From contig JAJRXN010000494.1 in assembly GCA_024276295.1 (NCBI GenBank), positions 1 through 5,235 of the forward strand: a stretch of DNA of 5,235 bases, in the 5' to 3' direction. The position numbers and the translations under genes are program-made. The DNA comes from Acidobacteriota bacterium. Lineage in GTDB: Bacteria; Acidobacteriota; Polarisedimenticolia; J045. The stretch's first letter is position 1. Every line of letters starts with the position of its first letter. Shown here one piece after another: positions 1 through 5,235 of this stretch. The notes below the pieces were generated by a model that worked only from the letters and a program-made list of their open reading frames with translations, ran no database searches and was not told the DNA's origin.

Positions 1-661
1 CGCGGCGACTCAGGAACCCGCTCGGCCGGCCCGCCGCGAGGGGCGAGTTGGCGAACAGCGCGTTGAGCACTGGGGCCATCCACAGTGAGAGCCGGAGCAT
101 CCGCGCCGCCTGCTCGGGGCTCTCGACGTCGAGGTTGACCTGGGCACCGGCGGTGGCCCGCATCATCCACAGCGCCAGCGCGCCGCGGGTCGGCAGGTAG
201 GCGGTCATGATCCGGTAGCGAGGCTTGGGGATCACCGGGATCTCGTCGGGCGTCGAGACCGGGTGGGTCCCCATCGCGAGCCACGAGACGCCCAGCGGCT
301 CGGAGACCTCCCGCAGCTCGGCGATGTACTCCGCGAGTTCCTCCTCGGCGTCGGCCAGCCGGGCGTGGGGGCGCGCCGACAGCTCGATCTGCGCTCCCGG
401 CTCGAGCGTGATCCGCGAGCCGTGCCGCGCCAGCTCGAGCGGCGGATCGCCGCCGACCTGGCGCCAGCCGTGGAGATCGCGCAGCCGGCCGAGCACGGCC
501 TGGACGCTCGGTCCCTCCTCGGCGGCGTAGGGGATCGCCCGGCCGGTCCCGGGGTCGATCGGTAGCAGCTCGTACTCCAGCCCGACCAGCCGTTCGCGCC
601 GCGGACGGAACCCGGCACAGAAGCGGGCCAGCAGATGGCTTTCGTCGGGCTGGATGCGCAA
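1..661 (-). CDS. gshA: Glutamate-cysteine ligase, plant/proteobacterial type (N-terminal 220 codons, cut by window edge)
   Basis: This enzyme joins L-cysteine to the gamma-carboxyl of L-glutamate using ATP, the first and limiting step of cytosolic glutathione synthesis. The minus-strand frame is open from the left edge to a TGA near 760. Motifs in order: GLEYELLPID at residues 27-36 (the G-x-E-x-E that opens the ligase fold), SRITLEPGAQIELSA at 82-96, a helical stretch at 100-120, PKPRYRIMTAYLP at 145-157, ATAGAQVNLDVE at 169-180 and LFANSPLAAGRPSGFLS at 202-218. This order and spacing match the plant/alphaproteobacterial GSH1 family rather than E. coli GshA. Family members are about 450 residues, so roughly half is present. 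The frame has no ATG or GTG before the homologous region. TTG at 661 fits the usual N-terminus, follows a GGAG and lies downstream of a good promoter. A related carboxylate-amine ligase (for example EgtA-like) cannot be excluded without the C-terminal half. Confidence 0.88.
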   Translation of the reverse strand, partial: MRIQPDESHLLARFCAGFRPRRERLVGLEYELLPIDPGTGRAIPYAAEEGPSVQAVLGRLRDLHGWRQVGGDPPLELARHGSRITLEPGAQIELSARPHARLADAEEELAEYIAELREVSEPLGVSWLAMGTHPVSTPDEIPVIPKPRYRIMTAYLPTRGALALWMMRATAGAQVNLDVESPEQAARMLRLSLWMAPVLNALFANSPLAAGRPSGFLSRR

Positions 662-671
662 CGGCGGGGCA

Positions 672-675
672 CTCC
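672..675 (-). promoter_or_regulatory. Ribosome binding site (GGAG) for the ligase TTG start
   Basis: On the minus strand GGAG is followed by a 10-nt spacer and TTG at 661-659. No ATG or GTG lies in frame between the upstream stop and the first conserved motif, so this site decides the start call. Confidence 0.55.
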
Positions 676-687
676 GGACGGGCGCGC

Positions 688-717
688 AGCATAGATGCCG
701 GCGGCGGAGGCGGTCAA
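688..717 (-). promoter_or_regulatory. Sigma70-like promoter for the glutamate-cysteine ligase gene
   Basis: Read on the minus strand, TTGACC (717-712, five of six matches to the -35 consensus) is followed after 18 bp by TATGCT (693-688, four of six to the -10 consensus). Transcription would start near 681, leaving a leader of about 20 nt that contains the GGAG and the TTG start. Because it lies downstream of any earlier possible start, it independently supports the TTG call. No transcription data are available, and the organism's sigma factor preference is unknown. Confidence 0.55.
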
Positions 718-741
718 ACTCCGCGATCGACGGTTCTCCGC

Positions 742-769
742 GTGACGGGGCGTGGTTTCAGGCTAGAAT
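742..769 (+). promoter_or_regulatory. Probable promoter for pckA
   Basis: TAGAAT at 764-769 matches five of six -10 consensus positions and stands out in a very GC-rich region. GTGACG at 742-747 matches four of six -35 positions at 16-bp spacing. The predicted start near 776 gives a leader of about 135 nt before pckA. Its -35 box is only 24 bp from the -35 box of the divergent ligase promoter, so one regulator could touch both. Confidence 0.45.
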
Positions 770-846
770 CACCGGCCGGTAAGGCGGACGCCCGACCGAC
801 CGGGCCCGCTGCCGACTGCCTCCAATTCGCCCGCGGTACGACACCC

Positions 847-875
847 CACCCCGGCCGCGGACGCCGGGCCGGGTG
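847..875 (+). other. Stable GC-rich hairpin in the pckA leader
   Basis: The left arm CACCCCGGCC (847-856) pairs with GGCCGGGTG (867-875) around a 10-nt loop, giving nine base pairs with one bulged C. It sits in the predicted untranslated leader, about 27 nt upstream of the Shine-Dalgarno sequence. It does not match a riboswitch that I recognise. In DNA this rich in GC such a hairpin may be incidental. Confidence 0.3.
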
Positions 876-901
876 AGGCCCGCGCTCGCCCGGGCTGCGC
901 G

Positions 902-907
902 AAGGAG
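902..907 (+). promoter_or_regulatory. Ribosome binding site (AAGGAG) that fixes the pckA start
   Basis: AAGGAG is followed by five nucleotides and ATG at 913. The longer open frame could begin at GTG 907, but that codon overlaps this Shine-Dalgarno sequence, so ATG 913 is preferred. Confidence 0.75.
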
Positions 908-912
908 TGACG

Positions 913-2556
913 ATGGATTTCCGCAACGCTCTCGATGCGGTGGTCGCGCGCCATCCGCACGTCCACGAAAACATCAGCCGGCCGGAGATGGTCCGCCGCG
1001 CCGTCGACGCCCGCGAGGCGCTCGTCTCGGCGTGCGGCGCCCTGGCCACCTGGACTCCGCCGGAATCGACCGGCCGCAGCCCGAAGGACACCTACATCGT
1101 CCGCCGCCCGGAGAGCGAGTCGACGATCGACTGGGACTCGCCGAACTGCATTCCGCTCGACCCCGGGACGTTCGAGATGCTCTGGAAGGACGCCCTCGAG
1201 GTGCTCGCGGACAAGCCGCACGTGTTCGTCACCGACCGGGCGGTCGGCGCCGATCCGACGTATGCGCTGCCGGTGCGCACCGTCGGCAGCCACGCACTGA
1301 CGGCGATCTTCACCGACAACATGTTCCGGCCGGTTCCGCCCGACATCGACCGGAGCATCTACCGCGACCGCCCCTTTACCGTGCTCGTGCTGCCGTACGA
1401 CAAGGTCCGTGCCGAGCGCTACGAGGGCCGGCTGCGCAGGCTGCCCGACGGGTCGACCTCGAGCATGGCGATCGTGATGGACTTCGATCGCCGCGTCGGG
1501 CTGGTCTACGGCTCGGCCTACTGCGGCACGGTCAAGAAGATGATCTTCACCGTGATGAACTGGCTGCTGCCCGGCGACGGCATCCTGCCGCTGCACTGCT
1601 CGGCGAACGAGGGCCGGGCGGGTGATGCGGCGCTGCTGCTGGGACTGTCGGGGACCGGCAAGACGACGCTCTCGGCCGATCCGACCCGCTCCCTGCTCGG
1701 CGACGACGAGCACGGCTGGAACGACCACGGGATCGCCAACTTCGAGAACGGCTGCTACGCCAAGCTGATCAACCTGCGCCAGGACAAGGAGCCGGAGATC
1801 TGGCACGCCTCGTTCCGCAAGGCGGCGCCCGAAGAGCACGGCGCGCTGATCGAGAACTGCATGATGTACCCCAGCGGGCAGTTCGATGTCGACGACGCCC
1901 GGCTGACGCAGAACTCGCGCGTCTCGTATCCGCTGACCTCGCTGTCGAACATCAAGACGCCGCCGGTCAGCGGGCACCCGAAGACGATCCTGTTCCTGAC
2001 GGCCGACGCCAATGCCGTCCTGCCGCCGATCGCACGGCTGAGCCCCGAGCAGGCGATGCTGTGGTTCCTGATGGGCTACACCAGCAAGCTCGCCGGCACC
2101 GAGACCGGCATCACCGAGCCGGTCTCCACGTTCTCGCGCTTCTTCGGCGCGCCGTTCATGCCGCGGAATCCCGACGTCTACGCCCGGATGCTCGGCGAGA
2201 AGCTGGCCCGGCACGGCTCGCGCGTCTACCTGGTCAACACCGGCTGGAGCGGAGGACCCTACGGTGAGGGCTCGCGGATGGACATTAACCTGACCCGGGC
2301 GATGGTCCGCGCGGCGCTCGAGGGGCGGCTCGAGGACGTCGAGTACGTCGAGGACACGCTGTTCCACGTCTCGATCCCGAAGACCTGTCCCGGTGTGCCC
2401 GACGACGTGCTCGTCCCGCGCAACACCTGGAAGGATCCGGCGGCCTACGAGGCCCGGGCCAGGAAGCTGGCCGGCGAGGTCGCGGCCTTCTTCGAGAAGA
2501 CCTATGGAGACAAGGGGATCGACCCGGCCGTCGTCCGGGAGTGCCCCGGGACCTGA
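913..2556 (+). CDS. pckA: Phosphoenolpyruvate carboxykinase (ATP)
   Basis: This cytosolic enzyme converts oxaloacetate plus ATP to phosphoenolpyruvate, ADP and CO2, the committed entry to gluconeogenesis from TCA intermediates. The product is 547 residues; E. coli PckA has 540. Visible active-site elements are the substrate-binding Arg55 in GRSPKD, Tyr203, Lys208-Lys209 (metal and substrate), His228 in LHCSAN, the P-loop GLSGTGKTT at 244-252 with Lys250, the acidic kinase-2 motif GDDEHGW with Asp264-Asp265, and Arg336 in NSRVSYP. All correspond to the E. coli residues with small offsets. The adenine-side segments FLTADANAVLPP and KLAGTETGITEP are also present. The family is monomeric and distinct from GTP-type PEPCK. 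One small oddity is SANEG where SANVG is usual before the P-loop. The gene is monocistronic as seen, divergent from the ligase gene, with no close downstream partner. Confidence 0.97.
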   Translation: MDFRNALDAVVARHPHVHENISRPEMVRRAVDAREALVSACGALATWTPPESTGRSPKDTYIVRRPESESTIDWDSPNCIPLDPGTFEMLWKDALEVLADKPHVFVTDRAVGADPTYALPVRTVGSHALTAIFTDNMFRPVPPDIDRSIYRDRPFTVLVLPYDKVRAERYEGRLRRLPDGSTSSMAIVMDFDRRVGLVYGSAYCGTVKKMIFTVMNWLLPGDGILPLHCSANEGRAGDAALLLGLSGTGKTTLSADPTRSLLGDDEHGWNDHGIANFENGCYAKLINLRQDKEPEIWHASFRKAAPEEHGALIENCMMYPSGQFDVDDARLTQNSRVSYPLTSLSNIKTPPVSGHPKTILFLTADANAVLPPIARLSPEQAMLWFLMGYTSKLAGTETGITEPVSTFSRFFGAPFMPRNPDVYARMLGEKLARHGSRVYLVNTGWSGGPYGEGSRMDINLTRAMVRAALEGRLEDVEYVEDTLFHVSIPKTCPGVPDDVLVPRNTWKDPAAYEARARKLAGEVAAFFEKTYGDKGIDPAVVRECPGT

Positions 2557-2587
2557 TCCCGGAGCCGGTGCGGACGAGTCCGGTCCG

Positions 2588-2608
2588 CCGGTCTCTCCGG
2601 AGACTCGG
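2588..2608 (+). terminator. Possible weak terminator hairpin downstream of pckA
   Basis: CCG-GTCTC (2588-2595) pairs with GAGAC-T-CGG (2600-2608) around a TCCG loop, eight pairs with one bulge, starting 31 nt after the pckA stop. No U-tract follows directly; only a short ACTTT lies at 2617-2621. It could be a factor-dependent stop or RNA 3'-end protection, or simply GC-rich self-complementarity. Confidence 0.25.
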
Positions 2609-2670
2609 CCCGGGGGACTTTCGCCCAACGGGCGCCCTTCCCGCGGGTTTCACGGACCCGGCCGGGTTTC

Positions 2671-2710
2671 GCCACATGCTGTGGCTTGCGCCCCTGCATG
2701 ACCGTATATC
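2671..2710 (+). promoter_or_regulatory. Dyad plus possible -10 box upstream of the secreted propeller gene
   Basis: GCCACA-TGC-TGTGGC (2671-2685) is a perfect six-bp dyad with a 3-nt centre. The AT-rich TATATC at 2705-2710 is the only good -10 candidate between pckA and the next gene. The -35 partner is poor: GTGGCT at 2681-2686 matches three of six at 18-bp spacing and overlaps the dyad. A weak core promoter overlapped by a palindrome suggests activator or repressor control, but this is inference from position only. Confidence 0.3.
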
Positions 2711-2716
2711 CATGGG

Positions 2717-2745
2717 CGTCTGCGCTTCGCCTTCCAGGGCAGACG
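2717..2745 (+). other. Leader hairpin near the predicted transcript start
   Basis: CGTCTGC (2717-2723) and GCAGACG (2739-2745) form a perfect seven-bp stem with a 15-nt loop. If TATATC at 2705-2710 is the -10 box, the stem begins almost at the first transcribed base, where it would shield the 5' end. It ends 35 nt before the start codon. I recognise no known riboswitch. Confidence 0.3.
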
Positions 2746-2780
2746 GGCAGGGGGAGTTCAAGCCGGAGAGCCGAACGACC

Positions 2781-4805
2781 ATGGGAAGTGTCCGCCCTCG
2801 TTCACTTTTTGCGGCATTTGCCGTATTCAGCCTCCTCCTGATCCCCGACGGTCCCGCAAGCGCGGTCGGCGAGGCGGCTTCCCTGCGTCCTGACGGGCGC
2901 ACCCTGCGCCCCTCGGCCGTCCGCGAGCGGACGGCTCCGGCGTTGGAGACGATCCCGACTTCGGCGGTCGCCCTTCCGGCCGCCCCCGTCGGGGCGACCG
3001 ATGACACCGATGACGCGGCCATGACCCTGTCCGGCCCCGCGCCGACGGCCGGGCCGAGCGCCCCTTCCGTGCGCCTCGAGCGTCGCGCGCTCAGGCTCCC
3101 GACGCTGCGCGAGCTGACCGCCTCGGATCCCGCGCCGGCCGCTCCCGGGCCGGACGTGCCGGGTGACGTCGACGACGACGGCGTGCTCGACGAGAACGAC
3201 AACTGCCCGTTCACCGCCAACGCCGGGCAGGTCGACGCCGACGCCGACGGGATGGGCGATGCCTGCGACGCGTTTCCCAACGGCGGACCGCTGACGTTCC
3301 AGCGCGAGGTGCAGCTCCCGCGGCCCGACTTCGCGTTCGCCTTCGACGTGCTGCCGATCGGCATCGGCCAGGCGCCCTCGGGTCGGCTGCACGTGCTGCT
3401 CGGTACCGCCTACTTCGACCAGGGAACAGGCGAGACGACGCCGCGCAACCTGTTCACGACCTACAGCGACGACAACGGCGAGACCTGGTCGACGCCGGTG
3501 AAGATCAACACGTACGCGCCGAGCGGCGGGCCCGGAGCGTTCTGGTTCACGTACGTCGACTTCGCGGTCGACGACGCCGGCCGCGTGTTCGTCACCTACG
3601 ACATCGAGAACGGCTCGATCGTCCTGGCGCGCAGCACCGACGGCGGCGTGAGCTTCTCGCCGACGGTGATCGGCGATCCCGACGCGTCGCCCGGCGGCTT
3701 CTCGTCGGTCGCCGCGCGCGGCGGCAACGTCTACGTCGCCTGGGACGACGAACCGTCTTGCTCCGCCTCGCGGATCTGGCAGCGGGTGAGCACCGACGGC
3801 GGCGCGACCTTCGGCGCGGCCGCGGTCATCGCCGGCTTCGGCTCGTGCTTTCCCGAGCTGACGGTCGCCTCGAGCGGCGACGTGCACCTCGCGTACTCCG
3901 ACGACGCGGTGATCGGCTTCGGTGCGCTGGCGACGAGCCCGGCCGGAGGCGGCTCCTACGGGGCGCCGACGCAGGTGATCGACCGCGATCCGACCGCCGA
4001 CGAGCTGTTCCTGTTCCCGCTCAGCCTCGGCGAAGGGGACGCCGGCCATCTGTTCACGGCGTGGGCGATCCGCGGGAGCGACAGCGTCAGCGGCAATCCG
4101 TCCTACAACGACACCTGGACCGACCGCAGCACCGACGCCGGCGCGACCTTCGGCACCGACCTCGATCTGACCGGCAACGCGGCCAACGCGGACGTCGATC
4201 TCGTCCCGGGCGGCGACCAGTGGGGCAGCGCGGCGCGCACCGGCGGCCACGTCGCCCACGTGCTGCGCGCGGGGACGGTCCACTTCCGGCAGGTGAGGTA
4301 CGCGCGCTCGACCGACGGCGGTGCGACCTACACCCAGCCGCAGCCGGTCTGGCCGCCGGTGGCCAACACCAACGAGGGTGAGCCGGTGGTCACGTGGGAC
4401 TCCGCGGGCAACCTGCTCGTCGCGTTCTCCCGCGTGCGGACCGACGTCGTCGAGCCGGCCATCGCGTACTTCTTCACGACACGCGGCAGCGGCGGCGGTG
4501 GCGGCGAGGTCACCGGGCTGATGTTCACGACGAAGATCGACTTCTCGTGGGATGCGCTGGCCGGGGCCACCGCGTACGACGTCGTGCGCGGCGACGTCCA
4601 GCAGATGCGCACCGACGGCAACGCCTCGGGCGCCGCGGCGTTCTCGTGCAACCAGCCGGGGACCAGCGCGACCGACGTCGACGAGCCGCTCGGCGGCGAG
4701 GGCTTCTACTACCTCGTGCGCGGCCGCGATGCCGGCGGACCCTTCACCTGGGGCACCGGCGGCGGCTCTCCTGACCGCGACGCCGCGATCACCGCCTGCC
4801 CGTAG
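2781..4805 (+). CDS. Secreted multidomain Asp-box (sialidase-like) beta-propeller with thrombospondin type-3 repeats
   Basis: The product is a 674-residue exported protein of unknown substrate. ATG 2781 is chosen over longer starts because it puts a signal peptide at the N-terminus: basic RPR at 5-7, hydrophobic core 8-21, likely cleavage after ASA at 26-28. Residues 29-128 are a Pro/Ala-rich linker. Residues 129-163 hold thrombospondin type-3 calcium-binding repeats (DVDDDGVLDENDNC, then VDADADGMGDACD). A propeller follows, with Asp-box motifs at 229-236 (SDDNGETW), 285-292, 337-344, 450-457 and 510-517 (STDxGxxF/Y type). A degenerate sixth box lies at 386-393, so six blades are likely. A Gly-rich linker (569-575) leads to a fibronectin-III-like domain (about 577-674). 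No RIP motif or arginine triad of true sialidases is evident, so binding or adhesion is more likely than sialic-acid hydrolysis. The Shine-Dalgarno is weak (GGAG at 2765-2768, 12-nt spacer). The stop codon lies inside a repeat element. Confidence 0.85.
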   Translation: MGSVRPRSLFAAFAVFSLLLIPDGPASAVGEAASLRPDGRTLRPSAVRERTAPALETIPTSAVALPAAPVGATDDTDDAAMTLSGPAPTAGPSAPSVRLERRALRLPTLRELTASDPAPAAPGPDVPGDVDDDGVLDENDNCPFTANAGQVDADADGMGDACDAFPNGGPLTFQREVQLPRPDFAFAFDVLPIGIGQAPSGRLHVLLGTAYFDQGTGETTPRNLFTTYSDDNGETWSTPVKINTYAPSGGPGAFWFTYVDFAVDDAGRVFVTYDIENGSIVLARSTDGGVSFSPTVIGDPDASPGGFSSVAARGGNVYVAWDDEPSCSASRIWQRVSTDGGATFGAAAVIAGFGSCFPELTVASSGDVHLAYSDDAVIGFGALATSPAGGGSYGAPTQVIDRDPTADELFLFPLSLGEGDAGHLFTAWAIRGSDSVSGNPSYNDTWTDRSTDAGATFGTDLDLTGNAANADVDLVPGGDQWGSAARTGGHVAHVLRAGTVHFRQVRYARSTDGGATYTQPQPVWPPVANTNEGEPVVTWDSAGNLLVAFSRVRTDVVEPAIAYFFTTRGSGGGGGEVTGLMFTTKIDFSWDALAGATAYDVVRGDVQQMRTDGNASGAAAFSCNQPGTSATDVDEPLGGEGFYYLVRGRDAGGPFTWGTGGGSPDRDAAITACP

Positions 4806-4935
4806 CGGCGGGCCTTGCCCCGCCGATTCCGCCTTGCGTACGCACACCTGCGCGTACGCGCAGCGGGCTTGCCCCGCCGATTTCGCATGAAAACGTCTCC
4901 ATCCGAAATCGGCGCCCCAAGGGGCGCCGCTACGG
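4800..4935 (+). repeat. 136-bp palindromic element, copy 1
   Basis: The element is bounded by perfect inverted ends CCGTAGCGGCG and CGCCGCTACGG; in this copy one more flanking base pairs as well (4799 with 4936). Inside are a near-perfect hairpin at 4807-4824 with one mismatch at 4813, a variable GC-rich hairpin (GCGTACGC at 4836-4843 with 4852-4859), the stem GATTTCG/CGAAATC at 4879-4910 around an 18-nt AT-richer loop, and GGCGCCCC-AA-GGGGCGCC at 4911-4928. It differs from copy 2 at seven of 136 positions, and 4877-4935 is identical to 5068-5126. Its first bases encode the last codon and stop of the upstream gene. No transposase or clear target duplication is visible. It resembles a REP/BIME-like or miniature mobile element, of no family I can name. 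Confidence 0.9.
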
Positions 4936-4990
4936 GACGATCCGCCATCGCGTCGCCGCCGTTGCGCAACGATCCCCCATCCCGACGTCC
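4936..4990. other. Unique spacer between repeat copies with a perfect 12-bp palindrome
   Basis: These 55 bp are not shared with the flanking elements. CGTTGCGCAACG at 4960-4971 is a perfect palindrome of a type that could bind a dimeric regulator. No gene or promoter is apparent. Confidence 0.4.
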
Positions 4991-5126
4991 CCGTAGCGGC
5001 GGGGCTTGCCCCGCCGATTCCGCCTTGCGCGCGGACACCCGCGCGCACGCGCAGCGGGCTTGCCCCCCCGATTTCGCATGAAAACGTCTCCATCCGAAAT
5101 CGGCGCCCCAAGGGGCGCCGCTACGG
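4991..5126 (+). repeat. 136-bp palindromic element, copy 2 (cleanest structure)
   Basis: Same length and orientation as copy 1, offset by 191 bp. Closing stem CCGTAGC (4991-4997) with GCTACGG (5120-5126). Enclosed are hairpin A GGCGGGGC-TT-GCCCCGCC (4998-5015), hairpin B TGCGCGCGG-ACAC-CCGCGCGCA (5026-5047), a short GGGC-TT-GCCC (5056-5065), hairpin D GATTTCG/CGAAATC (5070-5101) with an 18-nt loop, and hairpin E GGCGCCCC-AA-GGGGCGCC (5102-5119). D, E and the closing arm abut with no unpaired base, as do the closing arm and A on the left, so a cloverleaf-like multibranch fold is predicted for single-stranded DNA or RNA. Confidence 0.92.
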
Positions 5127-5158
5127 CCCCGCCGATTCCGCCTTGCGCGCGCACGCCT
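5127..5158 (+). repeat. Truncated third copy of the palindromic element
   Basis: Bases 5127-5151 match 5009-5033 of copy 2 exactly (25 bp), and similarity fades after about 5158. The first 18 bp of the element (closing arm and left arm of hairpin A) are missing, and the fragment is joined directly to the right end of copy 2. The junction suggests a deletion or slippage between tandem copies. Confidence 0.75.
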
Positions 5159-5206
5159 ACGCGCCCGCGCGGTTCGTGACCAGGGCGCTCCGATGCACAA
5201 CGGCGA

Positions 5207-5235
5207 CCGCAGCGGCGGGGCGTGCCCCGCCGATC
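5207..5235 (+). repeat. Start of a fourth copy, cut by the window edge
   Basis: The last 29 bases match the first 29 of copy 2 except at three positions. Hairpin A is intact with loop GT instead of TT (GGCGGGGC-GT-GCCCCGCC, 5214-5231), and the left arm reads CCGCAGC. Whether the copy is complete cannot be seen. Bases 5159-5206 between this and copy 3 show no gene or recognisable feature. Confidence 0.75.

Noticed and set aside
232..717. Minus-strand ATG frame of 161 codons overlapping the ligase gene
   Set aside because: The neighbouring frame, opening at TTG 661, encodes a conserved glutamate-cysteine ligase. This frame gives a Ser/Arg/Pro-rich peptide with no family features.
907..912. GTG start for pckA two codons upstream
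   Set aside because: It overlaps the AAGGAG Shine-Dalgarno sequence, which is properly placed for ATG 913.
769..2628. Long minus-strand open frame (619 codons) opposite pckA
   Set aside because: It is the complement of the pckA reading frame, low in complexity and rich in Arg/Val/Asp, with no recognisable family. pckA on the other strand is unambiguous.
2541..2780. N-terminal extension of the secreted protein upstream of ATG 2781
   Set aside because: The frame is open, but an earlier start would bury the clear signal peptide inside the protein, and the region holds hairpins and promoter-like sequence.
2802..5111. Long minus-strand open frame (769 codons) opposite the secreted-protein gene
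   Set aside because: It is antisense to a well-supported gene. The translation is Arg/Ala/Gly/Val-rich without domains, as expected of the complementary frame in GC-rich DNA, and it reads through the repeat elements, giving repeated GADFGWRRFHAK peptides.
4991..5126. tRNA or other known structured RNA gene
   Set aside because: The fold looks cloverleaf-like, but there is no T-loop GTTCRA motif, no anticodon arm and no CCA-type acceptor. The stems are not those of any known RNA family I recognise.
4709..5200. Several open frames across the terminal repeat region on both strands
   Set aside because: Their sequence comes from the hairpin elements, is repeated within itself and resembles no protein. 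Such frames are a common source of false hypothetical proteins.
4800..5235. CRISPR array
   Set aside because: The repeats are 136 bp and internally palindromic, with irregular spacing (55 bp, then none), partial copies and no cas genes. This does not fit short repeats with uniform spacers.

Overview
The window is GC-rich bacterial DNA with strong third-position GC. It holds two housekeeping metabolic genes, one secreted-protein gene and a cluster of palindromic repeats. The gene content suggests a Gram-negative, free-living chemoheterotroph, perhaps Acidobacteriota, Myxococcota or a related lineage. The clues are a plant/proteobacterial-type glutamate-cysteine ligase, an ATP-type PEP carboxykinase, and a secreted beta-propeller with thrombospondin type-3 repeats. 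The phylum cannot be fixed from this sequence alone.

Layout: (1) Bases 1-661, minus strand: the N-terminal 220 codons of a glutamate-cysteine ligase that runs off the left edge. It appears to start at TTG, so an ATG-based search misses it. (2) Bases 662-912: a divergent control region with one sigma70-like promoter per strand, the -35 boxes 24 bp apart, followed by a roughly 135-nt GC-rich leader for the rightward gene. (3) Bases 913-2556, plus strand: a complete ATP-dependent phosphoenolpyruvate carboxykinase (pckA) with all the catalytic residues checked. (4) Bases 2557-2780: an intergenic region with a weak hairpin after pckA, a short dyad, a possible -10 box and a leader hairpin. (5) Bases 2781-4805, plus strand: a 674-residue exported protein made of a signal peptide, a Pro/Ala-rich linker, thrombospondin type-3 calcium-binding repeats, a probable six-bladed Asp-box (sialidase-like) propeller, a Gly-rich linker and a fibronectin-III-like C-terminal domain. 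(6) Bases 4800-5235: two near-identical 136-bp elements plus two partial copies. Each full element is built almost entirely of nested inverted repeats, and the first supplies the last sense codon and stop codon of the secreted-protein gene.

The three genes do not form an operon. The ligase (glutathione or gamma-glutamylcysteine synthesis) and pckA (entry to gluconeogenesis) are divergent and may share an upstream region. The propeller gene probably has its own promoter. The most unusual part of the window is the repeat cluster. It predicts a multi-branched cloverleaf-like fold, and most differences between the two full copies fall in one stem that stays self-complementary in both.
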